Shown here piece by piece: positions 8,876-15,604 of a stretch of 36,711 nucleotides of DNA (positions within the stretch are counted from its first letter, which is position 1; each line of letters opens with the position of its first letter). Under the pieces are notes generated by a model that searched no databases, was not told the DNA's origin, and worked only from the letters and a program-made list of their open reading frames with translations. Made by a program: the position numbers and the translations under genes. The DNA comes from Promineifilum sp. (lineage in GTDB: Bacteria; Chloroflexota; Anaerolineae; Promineifilales; Promineifilaceae): assembly GCA_019454405.1 (NCBI GenBank), contig JACFOH010000003.1:75404-112114 (forward strand), given 5' to 3'.

Positions 8876-9088
8876 TCAATCTTCCTCGCCCTCGTACTTA
8901 AACGAAATCATCACACGGGCACGATATTCCACGATTTCCCCGTCGTCGAGGCGAACGTCCAGCTTGGTGATTTCTGCCACGCGAAGATCCCGTAAGGAAT
9001 CACTGGCGGTTTCGATCGCCGTGCGAGCCGCATCCTCCCATGATGTGGGGCTAGTTCCAACCAATTCGATCATTTTATAGACGCTCAT
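8876..9088 (-). CDS. Dodecin-family small protein
   Basis: A 70-residue protein that reads as a dodecin: N-terminal strand YKMIELVGTSPTSW, helix AARTAIETASDSLRDL, and a C-terminal hairpin DDGEIVEYRARVMISFKYE. Dodecins form hollow 12-mers that store or buffer flavins. The start at 9088 has AGGAG a few bases upstream; the longer in-frame reading from 9181 is not family-like. In classical dodecins a tryptophan in the motif WFEV or WAEV stacks on the flavin; here the position reads VAEI, so flavin binding in the classical way is doubtful. It ends facing fadA. Confidence 0.85.
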   Translation of the reverse strand: MSVYKMIELVGTSPTSWEDAARTAIETASDSLRDLRVAEITKLDVRLDDGEIVEYRARVMISFKYEGEED

Positions 9089-9186
9089 GGTTTTGCTCCT
9101 TTCCGGAGTGTTTCCCCGGAAGATAATGATTGGCATGGTCGCCGGAAAACCGGACACCATGCTGATACCTGTTTGAGGCAATGCAA

Positions 9187-9828
9187 TTACTGTTCCAGAG
9201 CCAGATAGTCTCGTCCGTGTAGCCGATCCGAAATTCTCGCCCAGATTTGCTCTAAGTGTTCTTCATGTTGAACATAGTCCAGATTGTCGGTATCGACTGT
9301 CAAGACGGGACTTAGAGTGAATCTTTCGGCCCATTCGTCATAGAGTTGATTTAGATCCTGCAAGTAGCTATCGGCAATGCCATGCTCATAGGCGCGACCA
9401 CGGCCAGCGATGCGACGACGCAAAGTCGCTACCGAGGCTCGCAGGTAGATCACCAGGTCCGGCGGCTTAAGCATGTGTGTCAGGGTCTGGTATAGCTCAA
9501 AGTAGGTTTGCCAGTCGCGTTCGCTTAGATGGCCCTGGTGATACAGATTGCGGGCGAATATCTCGGCGTCTTCATATACGCTACGGTCTTGTAAAATCGG
9601 GCCAATGCGCTGTACCAATTCGCGATGCTGCTGTAATCGCCGTACCAGAAAGAACATCTGGGAATGGAAACCCCAGCGATCCATGTCGTTATAGAAGTCC
9701 ACCAGATATGGGTTCTCAGCTACTGCTTCATATACGGGTTCCCACCCGAGATGTTGGGCAAGCAATGATACGAGAGTGGATTTACCGACGCCGATATTAC
9801 CGGCTATCGCAATAAAATAAGTTGGCAC
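9187..9828 (-). CDS. Deoxynucleoside kinase (dGK/dAK/dCK family)
   Basis: It phosphorylates a deoxynucleoside to its monophosphate for dNTP salvage; which base is used cannot be read from sequence. A P-loop GNIGVGKST lies at residues 10-18 from the GTG start. DRSVYEDAEIF carries the conserved Asp-Arg near the substrate, DLVIYLRAS is the second strand, and RRRIAGRGRAYE is the Arg-rich lid. I prefer the GTG at 9828 (213 residues, normal family length, CAGGAG upstream, the P-loop near the N-terminus as usual). An in-frame ATG at 9900 would add 24 residues with no homology signal and no Shine-Dalgarno. Confidence 0.88.
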   Translation of the reverse strand: MPTYFIAIAGNIGVGKSTLVSLLAQHLGWEPVYEAVAENPYLVDFYNDMDRWGFHSQMFFLVRRLQQHRELVQRIGPILQDRSVYEDAEIFARNLYHQGHLSERDWQTYFELYQTLTHMLKPPDLVIYLRASVATLRRRIAGRGRAYEHGIADSYLQDLNQLYDEWAERFTLSPVLTVDTDNLDYVQHEEHLEQIWARISDRLHGRDYLALEQ

Positions 9829-9948
9829 AGTTAAATTTCGCTCCTGAGACGGTGAATACTTCGAGAGGGATATGACAAATCGTACGGCAAAACCTGACAT
9901 TTGTCACTATCTACCGACGACCAAAATGCTAGAGTATTTCTGAAGAGC

Positions 9949-9979
9949 TATCGATCATTATTATGGAATGTGGTCGATA
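9949..9979. repeat. Inverted repeat in a divergent intergenic region
   Basis: TATCGATCA (9949-9957) and TGGTCGATA (9971-9979) form a 9-bp inverted repeat with one mismatch and a 13-bp spacer, between the divergent deoxynucleoside kinase and the cysteine-containing protein gene. An operator is possible. No convincing -35/-10 pair was found for either gene. Confidence 0.4.
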
Positions 9980-10016
9980 AGGTTTGTTTGATTGGACTAG
10001 AGATGGAGATTCTATC

Positions 10017-10328
10017 ATGCGAGTTATAATGGATCGGGACCTGTGTGACGCCAGTTTGCCCTATTGCTCGCGCTGCTCGGCGGCGTTTATTCGTTACCCC
10101 GAGGGCGTTGACCGCCACTGCATCCGCGAAGTTATCGACGATGGCAGCGACCTGTTAACGATCGAAATGAAGACAGACGGCCGCGAATTTGTTATTGAGC
10201 TGAGCGATGAAGAGCGGGAACTCGCTTCGGTGGAGGGTTGGGAAGCGCTTGCTGATTTTGACCCGGCGTTGTTCCGTACCGGCGCTATGGAGCGTTGGCG
10301 TGAATTAAGCAAACTGCCGGTTAATTGA
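10017..10328 (+). CDS. Small cysteine-containing protein of unknown function
   Basis: A 103-residue protein I do not recognise with certainty. The ATG at 10017 has GGAGAT upstream at suitable spacing; an upstream in-frame start at 9984 would add 11 residues. Its first 35 residues hold four cysteines in a CX6CX2CX14C arrangement (C10, C17, C20, C35) after MRVIMDRDLC, which resembles how bacterial ferredoxins begin. The spacing is not the standard CX2CX2CX3C, and no second cluster is present. The rest is acidic, with no membrane segment. Metal or iron-sulfur binding is a guess. It stands alone between a divergent kinase and a convergent membrane protein. Confidence 0.75.
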   Translation: MRVIMDRDLCDASLPYCSRCSAAFIRYPEGVDRHCIREVIDDGSDLLTIEMKTDGREFVIELSDEERELASVEGWEALADFDPALFRTGAMERWRELSKLPVN

Positions 10329-10368
10329 CGGCGCCCCCTGTTCTGATTGGCCGGCAGCTGCTACTGAG

Positions 10369-10397
10369 CCTATTGGCTGTGTTCACCACCCAATAGG
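10369..10397. terminator. Possible terminator hairpin between convergent genes
   Basis: CCTATTGG (10369-10376) pairs with CCAATAGG (10390-10397) across a 13-base loop in the gap between two convergent genes. No T-tract follows, so the call rests on position and stem only. Confidence 0.35.
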
Positions 10398-10423
10398 AGT
10401 GCTGATGCTTGCGAGGATCGCGT

Positions 10424-10786
10424 CTATCCCCGGAAGCGGAGCCAATAAATGATGAACCCCCATAACGCCCCGCTCAAGATAATCAGCGGCAGGAAGAGCG
10501 GATGGGCACGAAAATTGCTTTTGTGACGGAACGCCAACATCCCCAATAGCGCACCTGCGAACCCACCGGCAAACGACAGCAGGTGAAGCAACAACTCAGG
10601 CACACGACCTGCGCCGGCTTTTGCTGATACCTTGTCGTATCCGTACAGGGCACAGGTAACGATACTGGCCGCGACGAGCCATCCCCAGTACCAGGGCCAC
10701 GAGGTGGTCGATATGAGCGCCAGGAAGACGGCGACGGCCGCGATGAACGCTATTACCCCAAAGACAGTCAAGCTCCGGTTCTTCAT
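10424..10786 (-). CDS. DUF1294 family membrane protein
   Basis: A 120-residue integral membrane protein with about four hydrophobic segments (about 7-25, 33-50, 66-83, 98-115). The DUF1294 signature is clear: YGYDKVSAKAG, then RVPELLLHLLSFAGG, GALLGMLAFRHK. The function of this family is not established; some members are fused to cold-shock domains, but no such domain is present here. There is no obvious Shine-Dalgarno before the ATG at 10786. It is on the same strand as, and 28 bp downstream of, the HIT-like gene. Confidence 0.8.
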   Translation of the reverse strand: MKNRSLTVFGVIAFIAAVAVFLALISTTSWPWYWGWLVAASIVTCALYGYDKVSAKAGAGRVPELLLHLLSFAGGFAGALLGMLAFRHKSNFRAHPLFLPLIILSGALWGFIIYWLRFRG

Positions 10787-10814
10787 TTTTTAGAACTGTT
10801 TATTCTACGCTAGA

Positions 10815-11162
10815 TTATTCCATCGAGAGGATATGGAGTTTGGCGTGTGGCACGGTCTCGTATGCTCCGAGATGGAATTTTATCGTGAAGCCGTTGTGTA
10901 GCGCCGGGTAGCTTTCAGCCTGGGCTTTCGTTTCGTTGACAGCGAATTCGAGCAAGGCCAGGAATCGTTCACCTTCTTTTTGCTTCATTTCCTCGGTGCT
11001 AAAACCTGGTTCGAAAGGGACGGCCAGCCAATGTATGGCAGCCTCCGGTTCCAGACTAGCTATGATAGCGAACCGCTGGCGATCATCCCGGACAATTACA
11101 GTACCAGGTTGGTCCCCTCGCAAGATGGCTGAAAATGGGCTGTCGGAATAATCGCTGTCCAT
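10815..11162 (-). CDS. HIT-like protein with a substituted active site
   Basis: A 115-residue protein resembling histidine-triad nucleotide hydrolases. An early FSAILRGDQPGTVIVRDD matches the HIT N-terminal pattern, IHWLAVP follows, then the C-terminal VPHAKLHIL. In HIT enzymes this last motif is HxHxH with the middle histidine as nucleophile; here it is H106, K108, H110, so the nucleophile is replaced by lysine. Nucleotide binding may remain, but classical hydrolysis seems unlikely. The start has a strong AAGGAGGT upstream. It lies between the asparaginase gene and the DUF1294 gene on the same strand, so the three may be cotranscribed. Confidence 0.72.
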   Translation of the reverse strand: MDSDYSDSPFSAILRGDQPGTVIVRDDRQRFAIIASLEPEAAIHWLAVPFEPGFSTEEMKQKEGERFLALLEFAVNETKAQAESYPALHNGFTIKFHLGAYETVPHAKLHILSME

Positions 11163-11230
11163 AACTCTTAACCTCCTTACTGGCTTTATAAGGGTTTCAG
11201 CACTGCTCGCTGGTTGTTTCCTGATGTTGA

Positions 11231-12082
11231 TTAAGAATTGGCGACGATCGCCTGGTCGTCTATTGCATATGCGTGGGGCATCCGTCGCGTGTTGAAGGCT
11301 ACCCCTACCTTGCCACGCGCATCGACAGCGATAAGGCCGCCTTCGCCGCCGGTCCTCTCTTCCAGCACGCGAATGGCAGATTCACACGCGGCTTGTGCGG
11401 ATAACCCCAGCCCTACAAAATCACAGGTTTGCTTGCTAATAACGACACGCATGAGGGCTTCGCCATAACCCGTGGCGCTGACGGCCGCCGTCCAGTTATC
11501 AGCATAGGCCCCGCTGCCCACGAGCGGGCTATCACCAACGCGGCCCGGCCGCTTGTTGGCCGTGCCGCCGGTTGAAGTCGCCGCCGCCAGATTCCCATTT
11601 TCATCCAGGGCCACTGCTCCGACTGTGTCGCCGATTGTTGATTCAGACGGCTCATTGACAAGAAGTTCCTCGACGTCGCATCGGGGGAACCCGATCTCGT
11701 CGGCGAAGGCGTCTGCCCCCTGACCGACAAGGAAATTATGGCCACTGTCGCGCATGATCTTCCGAGCCAGGCTGATCGGATGTCGGACGCGTTGAATCGC
11801 AGCGATGGCTCCCATTGAGAGGTCGCCCCCATCCATAATGAGCGCATCCATCTCGACTTCCCCTTCTGTGTTAGGATAACTCCCGCGGCCGGCGTCGAGG
11901 ACCGGGCAATCTTCCAGGATATTGACGGCCGCCTCAACGGCATCCAGCGCTGAACCACCCGTTAAAAGGATGGCTCGACCTCTCTCGGCCGCTTCAATAC
12001 ATGCTTGGAGCGCGATCTCGCGGTGTTCCTCGGACTTATTCCAGCCGCCTGCCCCGCCATGCACAACAATCGCTATTGACAT
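11231..12082 (-). CDS. Isoaspartyl peptidase / L-asparaginase, type 2 Ntn-hydrolase
   Basis: The family is made as a precursor that cleaves itself before a threonine, which becomes the nucleophile for removing isoaspartyl residues or hydrolysing asparagine. The 283-residue chain begins VVHGGAGGWN and has SALDAVEAAV, LDAGRGSYPN and EVEMDALIMDG. The cleavage site is GDTVGAVALD (Thr153), followed by STGGTANKRPGRVGDSPL with the substrate-binding arginine, GSGAYAD and SATGYGEALMR. It is shorter than E. coli IaaA because the linker before the catalytic threonine is only about ten residues. A promoter is visible at 12117-12146 and AGGAAG precedes the ATG. Confidence 0.92.
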   Translation of the reverse strand: MSIAIVVHGGAGGWNKSEEHREIALQACIEAAERGRAILLTGGSALDAVEAAVNILEDCPVLDAGRGSYPNTEGEVEMDALIMDGGDLSMGAIAAIQRVRHPISLARKIMRDSGHNFLVGQGADAFADEIGFPRCDVEELLVNEPSESTIGDTVGAVALDENGNLAAATSTGGTANKRPGRVGDSPLVGSGAYADNWTAAVSATGYGEALMRVVISKQTCDFVGLGLSAQAACESAIRVLEERTGGEGGLIAVDARGKVGVAFNTRRMPHAYAIDDQAIVANS

Positions 12083-12116
12083 GCTTATACACTTCCTGTG
12101 AGCTTATGATGACCCC

Positions 12117-12146
12117 ATTATAAACGGTTGGCTGTCGATTTGTCGA
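12117..12146 (-). promoter_or_regulatory. Promoter of the asparaginase gene
   Basis: Reading the minus strand, TCGACA (12146-12141) is followed after 18 bp by a perfect TATAAT (12122-12117). The expected start of transcription is near 12110, about 28 bases before the ATG at 12082. Confidence 0.6.
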
Positions 12147-12265
12147 AATTACAGGAGAGATTTTGCGATTTATTTCCCACAACCTGTTTATGTGCAGAAC
12201 GCCTCTGGGGAACTATCAGGGTAGAAACGACGTCTTAAATATGTCAGCCATTGAGGAGATGGAAA

Positions 12266-12739
12266 GTGATTAAACTTCGTGTAGCGAGTGCCATACTCGC
12301 AACCTTTCTAATACTTGCGGTGGGATGTGTCTCGCCCAGGCCCGGACCTGATCTGAGCGTAACGCCTGTTATAACCGAACCCCCAAGTCAAATGACCCCG
12401 GCTTCGGGAGATGAAGACCCTGAAGTGATAGACGACTTCGGATTCTCTAGCGGTGAAATCCCGCAAGAACTATTCGAATCTGTATTGACCGATCTTTTAT
12501 CTCGCATCGGGGAAGGCCGGTCATCTGTGACACTGGTTAGCGCGCAGGCGATCACCTGGAACGACGGGTCGCTAGGATGCCCGCAGCCGGGCGCCATGTA
12601 CACTCAGGCGTTGGTTAATGGTTTTCAGGTCATCTTTGATGTCGCAGGCGAAACCTACGATTATCACCTGAGCGATGGCGGCTATTTTACTTTGTGCTCT
12701 AATCCACTCCCCAACTCGCCGGTTGAACGGAGCCGGTGA
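12266..12739 (+). CDS. Predicted lipoprotein of unknown function
   Basis: A 157-residue protein with a lipoprotein signal ending in LAVGC (Cys21), so it should be anchored outside the cytoplasmic membrane. A Pro/Ser/Thr-rich stretch follows (23-45). The folded part, about 70-150, contains a pattern I have seen in Chloroflexota and cyanobacterial proteins of unknown role: ITWNDGSLGCPQPGAMYTQ, then YDYHLSDGGYFTLC. The three cysteines (one lipidated, two in the domain) would allow one disulfide. The GTG at 12266 is preferred because GAGGAGAT (12253-12260) precedes it; the TTG at 12251 overlaps that site. Confidence 0.8.
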   Translation: MIKLRVASAILATFLILAVGCVSPRPGPDLSVTPVITEPPSQMTPASGDEDPEVIDDFGFSSGEIPQELFESVLTDLLSRIGEGRSSVTLVSAQAITWNDGSLGCPQPGAMYTQALVNGFQVIFDVAGETYDYHLSDGGYFTLCSNPLPNSPVERSR

Positions 12740-12814
12740 TATATCGCTTCATCAGGCTGGCCCAAAGAGGCGGGGGACGCCAGCCGTTATGACCTTGAAA
12801 AGGCTCTATAATTC

Positions 12815-12842
12815 TTGACATTAGACCCCGTTTGGCTATAAT
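12815..12842 (+). promoter_or_regulatory. Promoter of tRNA-Asn
   Basis: TTGACA (12815-12820) and TATAAT (12837-12842), both perfect consensus, are separated by 16 bp. Transcription would begin near 12849, just before the tRNA. A further TATAAT at 12807-12812 lacks a matching -35. Confidence 0.8.
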
Positions 12843-12855
12843 CAGCCCTTGATGT

Positions 12856-12930
12856 TCCTCAGTAGCTCAATGGCAGAGCGTGCGGCTGTTAACCGCAATG
12901 TTGTTGGTTCGAGTCCAACCTGAGGAGCCA
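12856..12930 (+). tRNA. tRNA-Asn (anticodon GTT)
   Basis: All cloverleaf arms fold: acceptor TCCTCAG with CTGAGGA, D-stem GCTC with GAGC, anticodon stem TGCGG with CCGCA around loop CTGTTAA (anticodon GTT), T-stem GTTGG with CCAAC around loop TTCGAGT. G is the discriminator and CCA is encoded. Confidence 0.97.
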
Positions 12931-12941
12931 ATAACATTACT

Positions 12942-12976
12942 AAAAAGCGGCGGCCCCTTTGGTCAGCCGCTTTTTT
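12942..12976 (+). terminator. Intrinsic terminator after tRNA-Asn
   Basis: AAAAAGCGGC (12942-12951) pairs with GCCGCTTTTT (12966-12975) and runs into a T-tract. This is a textbook intrinsic terminator. It lies only 43 bp before the gpmI start codon. Confidence 0.9.
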
Positions 12977-13018
12977 GTTTCACCAAGCCTGACATCTTGC
13001 TTGAAGGAGAATTTATAC

Positions 13019-14572
13019 ATGAAACCCTATCGCCCGGTCGCACTTATTATCCTTGACGGCTGGGGTATTCGTGAGATGGAACACGGCAATGCCGTCGTTC
13101 AAGCTCGTACACCCAACTACGATCGCTGGATGCGTGAAGGAGAGCGGTCGGTCGTCGATGCCTCCGGGGAGGCGGTAGGCTTGCCCGACGGCCAAATGGG
13201 GAATTCCGAAGTCGGTCACCTCAACCTCGGCTCGGGCCGCATTGTCTATCAGGATCTCACGCGCATTAATTTAGCCATCGATCGCGGCGAGTTCTTCAAG
13301 AATGAGGTCCTCCTCTCGACACTCGACGGTGTGAAATCTCGCGGTGGGAAACTGCACCTCATCGGCCTTATGGGTGAGGGTGGGGTCCACAGCCATAATA
13401 AACATTTATACGCACTGCTTGCGGCGGCCGAAAGCCACGGTATCGCGCCTATTATCCACGTCATTACTGACGGTCGGGATACGCCTCCGGAAAGCGGGTT
13501 AGGCTATGCTCGCGAGCTTGAGGCGTACCTCGCCGATAATCATCCGGGTGTTATCGCGTCCGTGGTTGGCCGCTACTACATTATGGATCGTGACAAACGT
13601 TGGCCCCGCACCGAGCTGGGTTATCGAGATGTGGCCCTTCATGAGGGCCATCACAAAGAGGATGGTTCGGTACTTACCGCCAAAACCCTAACAGACGCGC
13701 TTCAGGCCTCGTATCGTGCGGGCACTACCGATGAATTTGTCCTACCTGTGGCTATTGATACGGGAGAGCATGACGTCCTCATTGAGCCTGGCGATGCGAT
13801 CATCTTCTACAACTTCCGCGCCGATCGCATGCGCCAGATTGTTTCTGTCTTTGTCCAGCCTGACCACGAGGGTTTTCCGCATGACTTCATCCCCGATCTG
13901 GATATCGTCACGATGACCAGCTATGATGCTGGTTTCCCGGTCAAGGTGCTTTACCCGGATGTTGACATTACTAACCCCCTGGCCGAGGTGTTGAGCGATA
14001 AAGGGTTGCGGCAATTCCATGCTGCGGAGACGGAAAAATACGCTCATGTGACCTACTTCTTCAATGGGGGGCGTGAAGCCGCGTTTCCCGGGGAGGATCG
14101 CCATCTGGAGCCGTCGCCCAAAGTCGCGACTTATGACCTTCAACCTGAGATGAGTGCGCGTCCCTTGGTCGACACTGTCATTGAGCGCGTTAGAACGGGG
14201 AATGACGATTTTGTCCTGGTCAACTTCGCTAACCCGGATATGGTCGGCCATACGGGTGTGTTGTCGGCCGCGATTAAAGCTGTCGAGACTGTCGATGAGT
14301 GTGCTGGACGGTTGGTGGAAGCTATCAATGCCAAGGGTGGAGTCGCCATTGTCACAGCCGATCATGGAAACTGCGAGCGTATGGTCAACGAGGTGACGGG
14401 GGAACCGCACACATATCATACGACACAGCCTGTATCGTTGTTCGTTATTGGTGACCGATATTTTAATCTGCGGCCGCGAGGTATTCTGGCTGATGTGTCA
14501 CCCACTATTCTGCATCTTATGGGCATCCCCCAGCCACCGGAGATGACAGGGCGCAGCCTTATTGACGAATGA
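13019..14572 (+). CDS. gpmI: 2,3-bisphosphoglycerate-independent phosphoglycerate mutase
   Basis: It interconverts 3- and 2-phosphoglycerate in glycolysis through a phosphoserine intermediate with manganese. The 517-residue protein has the normal length. The motifs are LIILDGWGIR (metal Asp13), the phosphorylated serine in QMGNSEVGHLNLGSGR (Ser63), GGVHSHNKH, ITDGRDTPP, the metal motif TADHGNCE and the C-terminal YHTTQPV. The ATG at 13019 is preceded by GAAGGAGA; the longer in-frame reading starting at 12959 overlaps the tRNA terminator and is rejected. No promoter is visible between the terminator and the gene. Confidence 0.96.
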   Translation: MKPYRPVALIILDGWGIREMEHGNAVVQARTPNYDRWMREGERSVVDASGEAVGLPDGQMGNSEVGHLNLGSGRIVYQDLTRINLAIDRGEFFKNEVLLSTLDGVKSRGGKLHLIGLMGEGGVHSHNKHLYALLAAAESHGIAPIIHVITDGRDTPPESGLGYARELEAYLADNHPGVIASVVGRYYIMDRDKRWPRTELGYRDVALHEGHHKEDGSVLTAKTLTDALQASYRAGTTDEFVLPVAIDTGEHDVLIEPGDAIIFYNFRADRMRQIVSVFVQPDHEGFPHDFIPDLDIVTMTSYDAGFPVKVLYPDVDITNPLAEVLSDKGLRQFHAAETEKYAHVTYFFNGGREAAFPGEDRHLEPSPKVATYDLQPEMSARPLVDTVIERVRTGNDDFVLVNFANPDMVGHTGVLSAAIKAVETVDECAGRLVEAINAKGGVAIVTADHGNCERMVNEVTGEPHTYHTTQPVSLFVIGDRYFNLRPRGILADVSPTILHLMGIPQPPEMTGRSLIDE

Positions 14573-14635
14573 TCGATGAGAGTACCGGACAGTAAGTTTC
14601 GTTATTGTCGTGTTTCTTAAATTGTAATAAGCCTT

Positions 14636-15190
14636 ATGAATGGTGATGTTTCCCTATCGGCCAACGGCCACGCCTATCGCGCCTATTTGGAAGGTGCGCA
14701 GACTGTCCTGTCTGGCCTGTCTGCGATAGATTATTATTCGGCGCCTCTCCCGTCCCCGATCGATGAAGCATTGGCGGAGATCGTCAGTGCTTACACGGGA
14801 TGGCCGCCTCATGTGCGCGAGCGTTTTGTGGATTCGGTTCCATCTGACAAGCTGGGTCTGCTGGCTATTTTCGGCCATCGAGCGGCGACGCTGGCTATTC
14901 GCAATGCCGACGTCGATCAGCTCAGATTGGGCCTCATCGGCAATGTCATCGCCAACTATCATATTCCCGACAGTCGAAACGTGGATACCGCGCTAGCTGT
15001 GTTTTACCATTGCGCCCGTAAATTAGAGATCGACCCAGCAGACCTGTTCGATGATGTCGCCCAGTTCACGGGCGAAGAGACGGCCAACCACCTGCGTACA
15101 TTTGGCCGGCGGCCGGATGTGACGCTCAAACAATTTGGTTGGCGCGAGATCAAAACACCCGAAGGTGTGCGCTATAAATTCGAGTGGTGA
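14636..15190 (+). CDS. Hypothetical protein
   Basis: A 184-residue soluble protein that I do not recognise. It has no signal peptide, membrane segment or obvious catalytic motif. Composition and predicted character are mostly helical: DEALAEIVSAY, DKLGLLAIFGHRAATLAIR, DTALAVFYHCARKLEID, then DVAQFTGEETANHLRTFGRR. It ends in a basic, aromatic tail (GVRYKFEW). Codon use and GC match neighbours, which supports a real gene. The ATG lacks a clear Shine-Dalgarno (TAATAAGCCTT precedes it). It sits 63 bp after gpmI and just upstream of the cobalamin promoter, with no functional link to either that I can show. Confidence 0.75.
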   Translation: MNGDVSLSANGHAYRAYLEGAQTVLSGLSAIDYYSAPLPSPIDEALAEIVSAYTGWPPHVRERFVDSVPSDKLGLLAIFGHRAATLAIRNADVDQLRLGLIGNVIANYHIPDSRNVDTALAVFYHCARKLEIDPADLFDDVAQFTGEETANHLRTFGRRPDVTLKQFGWREIKTPEGVRYKFEW

Positions 15191-15244
15191 GAGCCTGGGG
15201 CTGTCGGTCCTGGGTCATTCGGTCCCCCTGTATCGTGTGGCTTC

Positions 15245-15273
15245 TTGACGCGCTATGGGCGTTCTGCTAGACT
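15245..15273 (+). promoter_or_regulatory. Promoter of the cobalamin operon
   Basis: TTGACG (15245-15250) and TAGACT (15268-15273) are separated by 17 bp. They lie about 15-20 bp upstream of the riboswitch, as expected for a riboswitch leader. Confidence 0.65.
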
Positions 15274-15289
15274 GACTCTATAACTGAAT

Positions 15290-15470
15290 AGGCGAACCCG
15301 TCTCAGGTTGCCCTAGCCCCGGAAGGCAGGGCGTAATCGCGAAACCGGTGGCCTCGTTAAGACGAGCGAGACCGGTGCTGTTCCCGCAACTGTAATTCGG
15401 CTCGAAGTAGTTTCGAACCGATAAGCCAGGTCGACGTCCTGAGGTGAGTTTTCTGCCCTCGCGGATAAGG
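15290..15470 (+). promoter_or_regulatory. Cobalamin (adenosylcobalamin-type) riboswitch
   Basis: Conserved elements are present in order: GGTTGCCC, the GGAAGGCAGGG segment, GCGAAACCGGTG paired with ACCGGTGCTGTTCCCGC, the core CCCGCAACTGTAA, and the B12 box AAGCCAGGTCGACGTCC (about 15422-15438). The exact 3' boundary is approximate. A terminator follows at 15513, so the riboswitch should shut off transcription of the uptake genes when cobalamin is plentiful. It fits the downstream ECF transporter and adenosyltransferase. Confidence 0.9.
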
Positions 15471-15512
15471 GTTGGGAACTGTGCGGCAAATTGTGTTATT
15501 GTCGAACTTCTC

Positions 15513-15539
15513 AACTCGATGCTTAGGCATCGAGTTTTT
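15513..15539 (+). terminator. Riboswitch-controlled intrinsic terminator
   Basis: A perfect 10-bp stem AACTCGATGC/GCATCGAGTT (15513-15522 with 15527-15536) has a TTAG loop and ends in five Ts. Its position right after the riboswitch and before the first gene makes it the expression platform. Confidence 0.88.
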
Positions 15540-15604
15540 GTTACCGGTTTCCCGTCCTCGTTATCCCGAATAAATTGATCAAGTAAAACTAAAACGAGGA
15601 GATC

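Larger units (their letters stand above)
15191..15604 (+). other. Regulatory leader of the cobalamin operon (non-coding)
   Basis: This 414-bp gap contains, in order, a short spacer, a promoter (15245-15273), a cobalamin riboswitch (about 15290-15470), an intrinsic terminator (15513-15539) and a short leader to the first gene. I see no open reading frame with coding character in it. Confidence 0.85.

Noticed and set aside
8814..9080. A plus-strand 88-codon frame opposite the dodecin-like gene
   Set aside because: It is antisense to a gene with clear family motifs and begins inside the terminator hairpin.
12959..13018. An upstream start for gpmI
   Set aside because: It begins within the tRNA-Asn terminator; the ATG at 13019 has a good ribosome site and gives the family N-terminus.
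14636..15190. The hypothetical protein as part of the cobalamin operon
   Set aside because: It lies upstream of the cobalamin promoter and riboswitch and shows no cobalamin-related motif.
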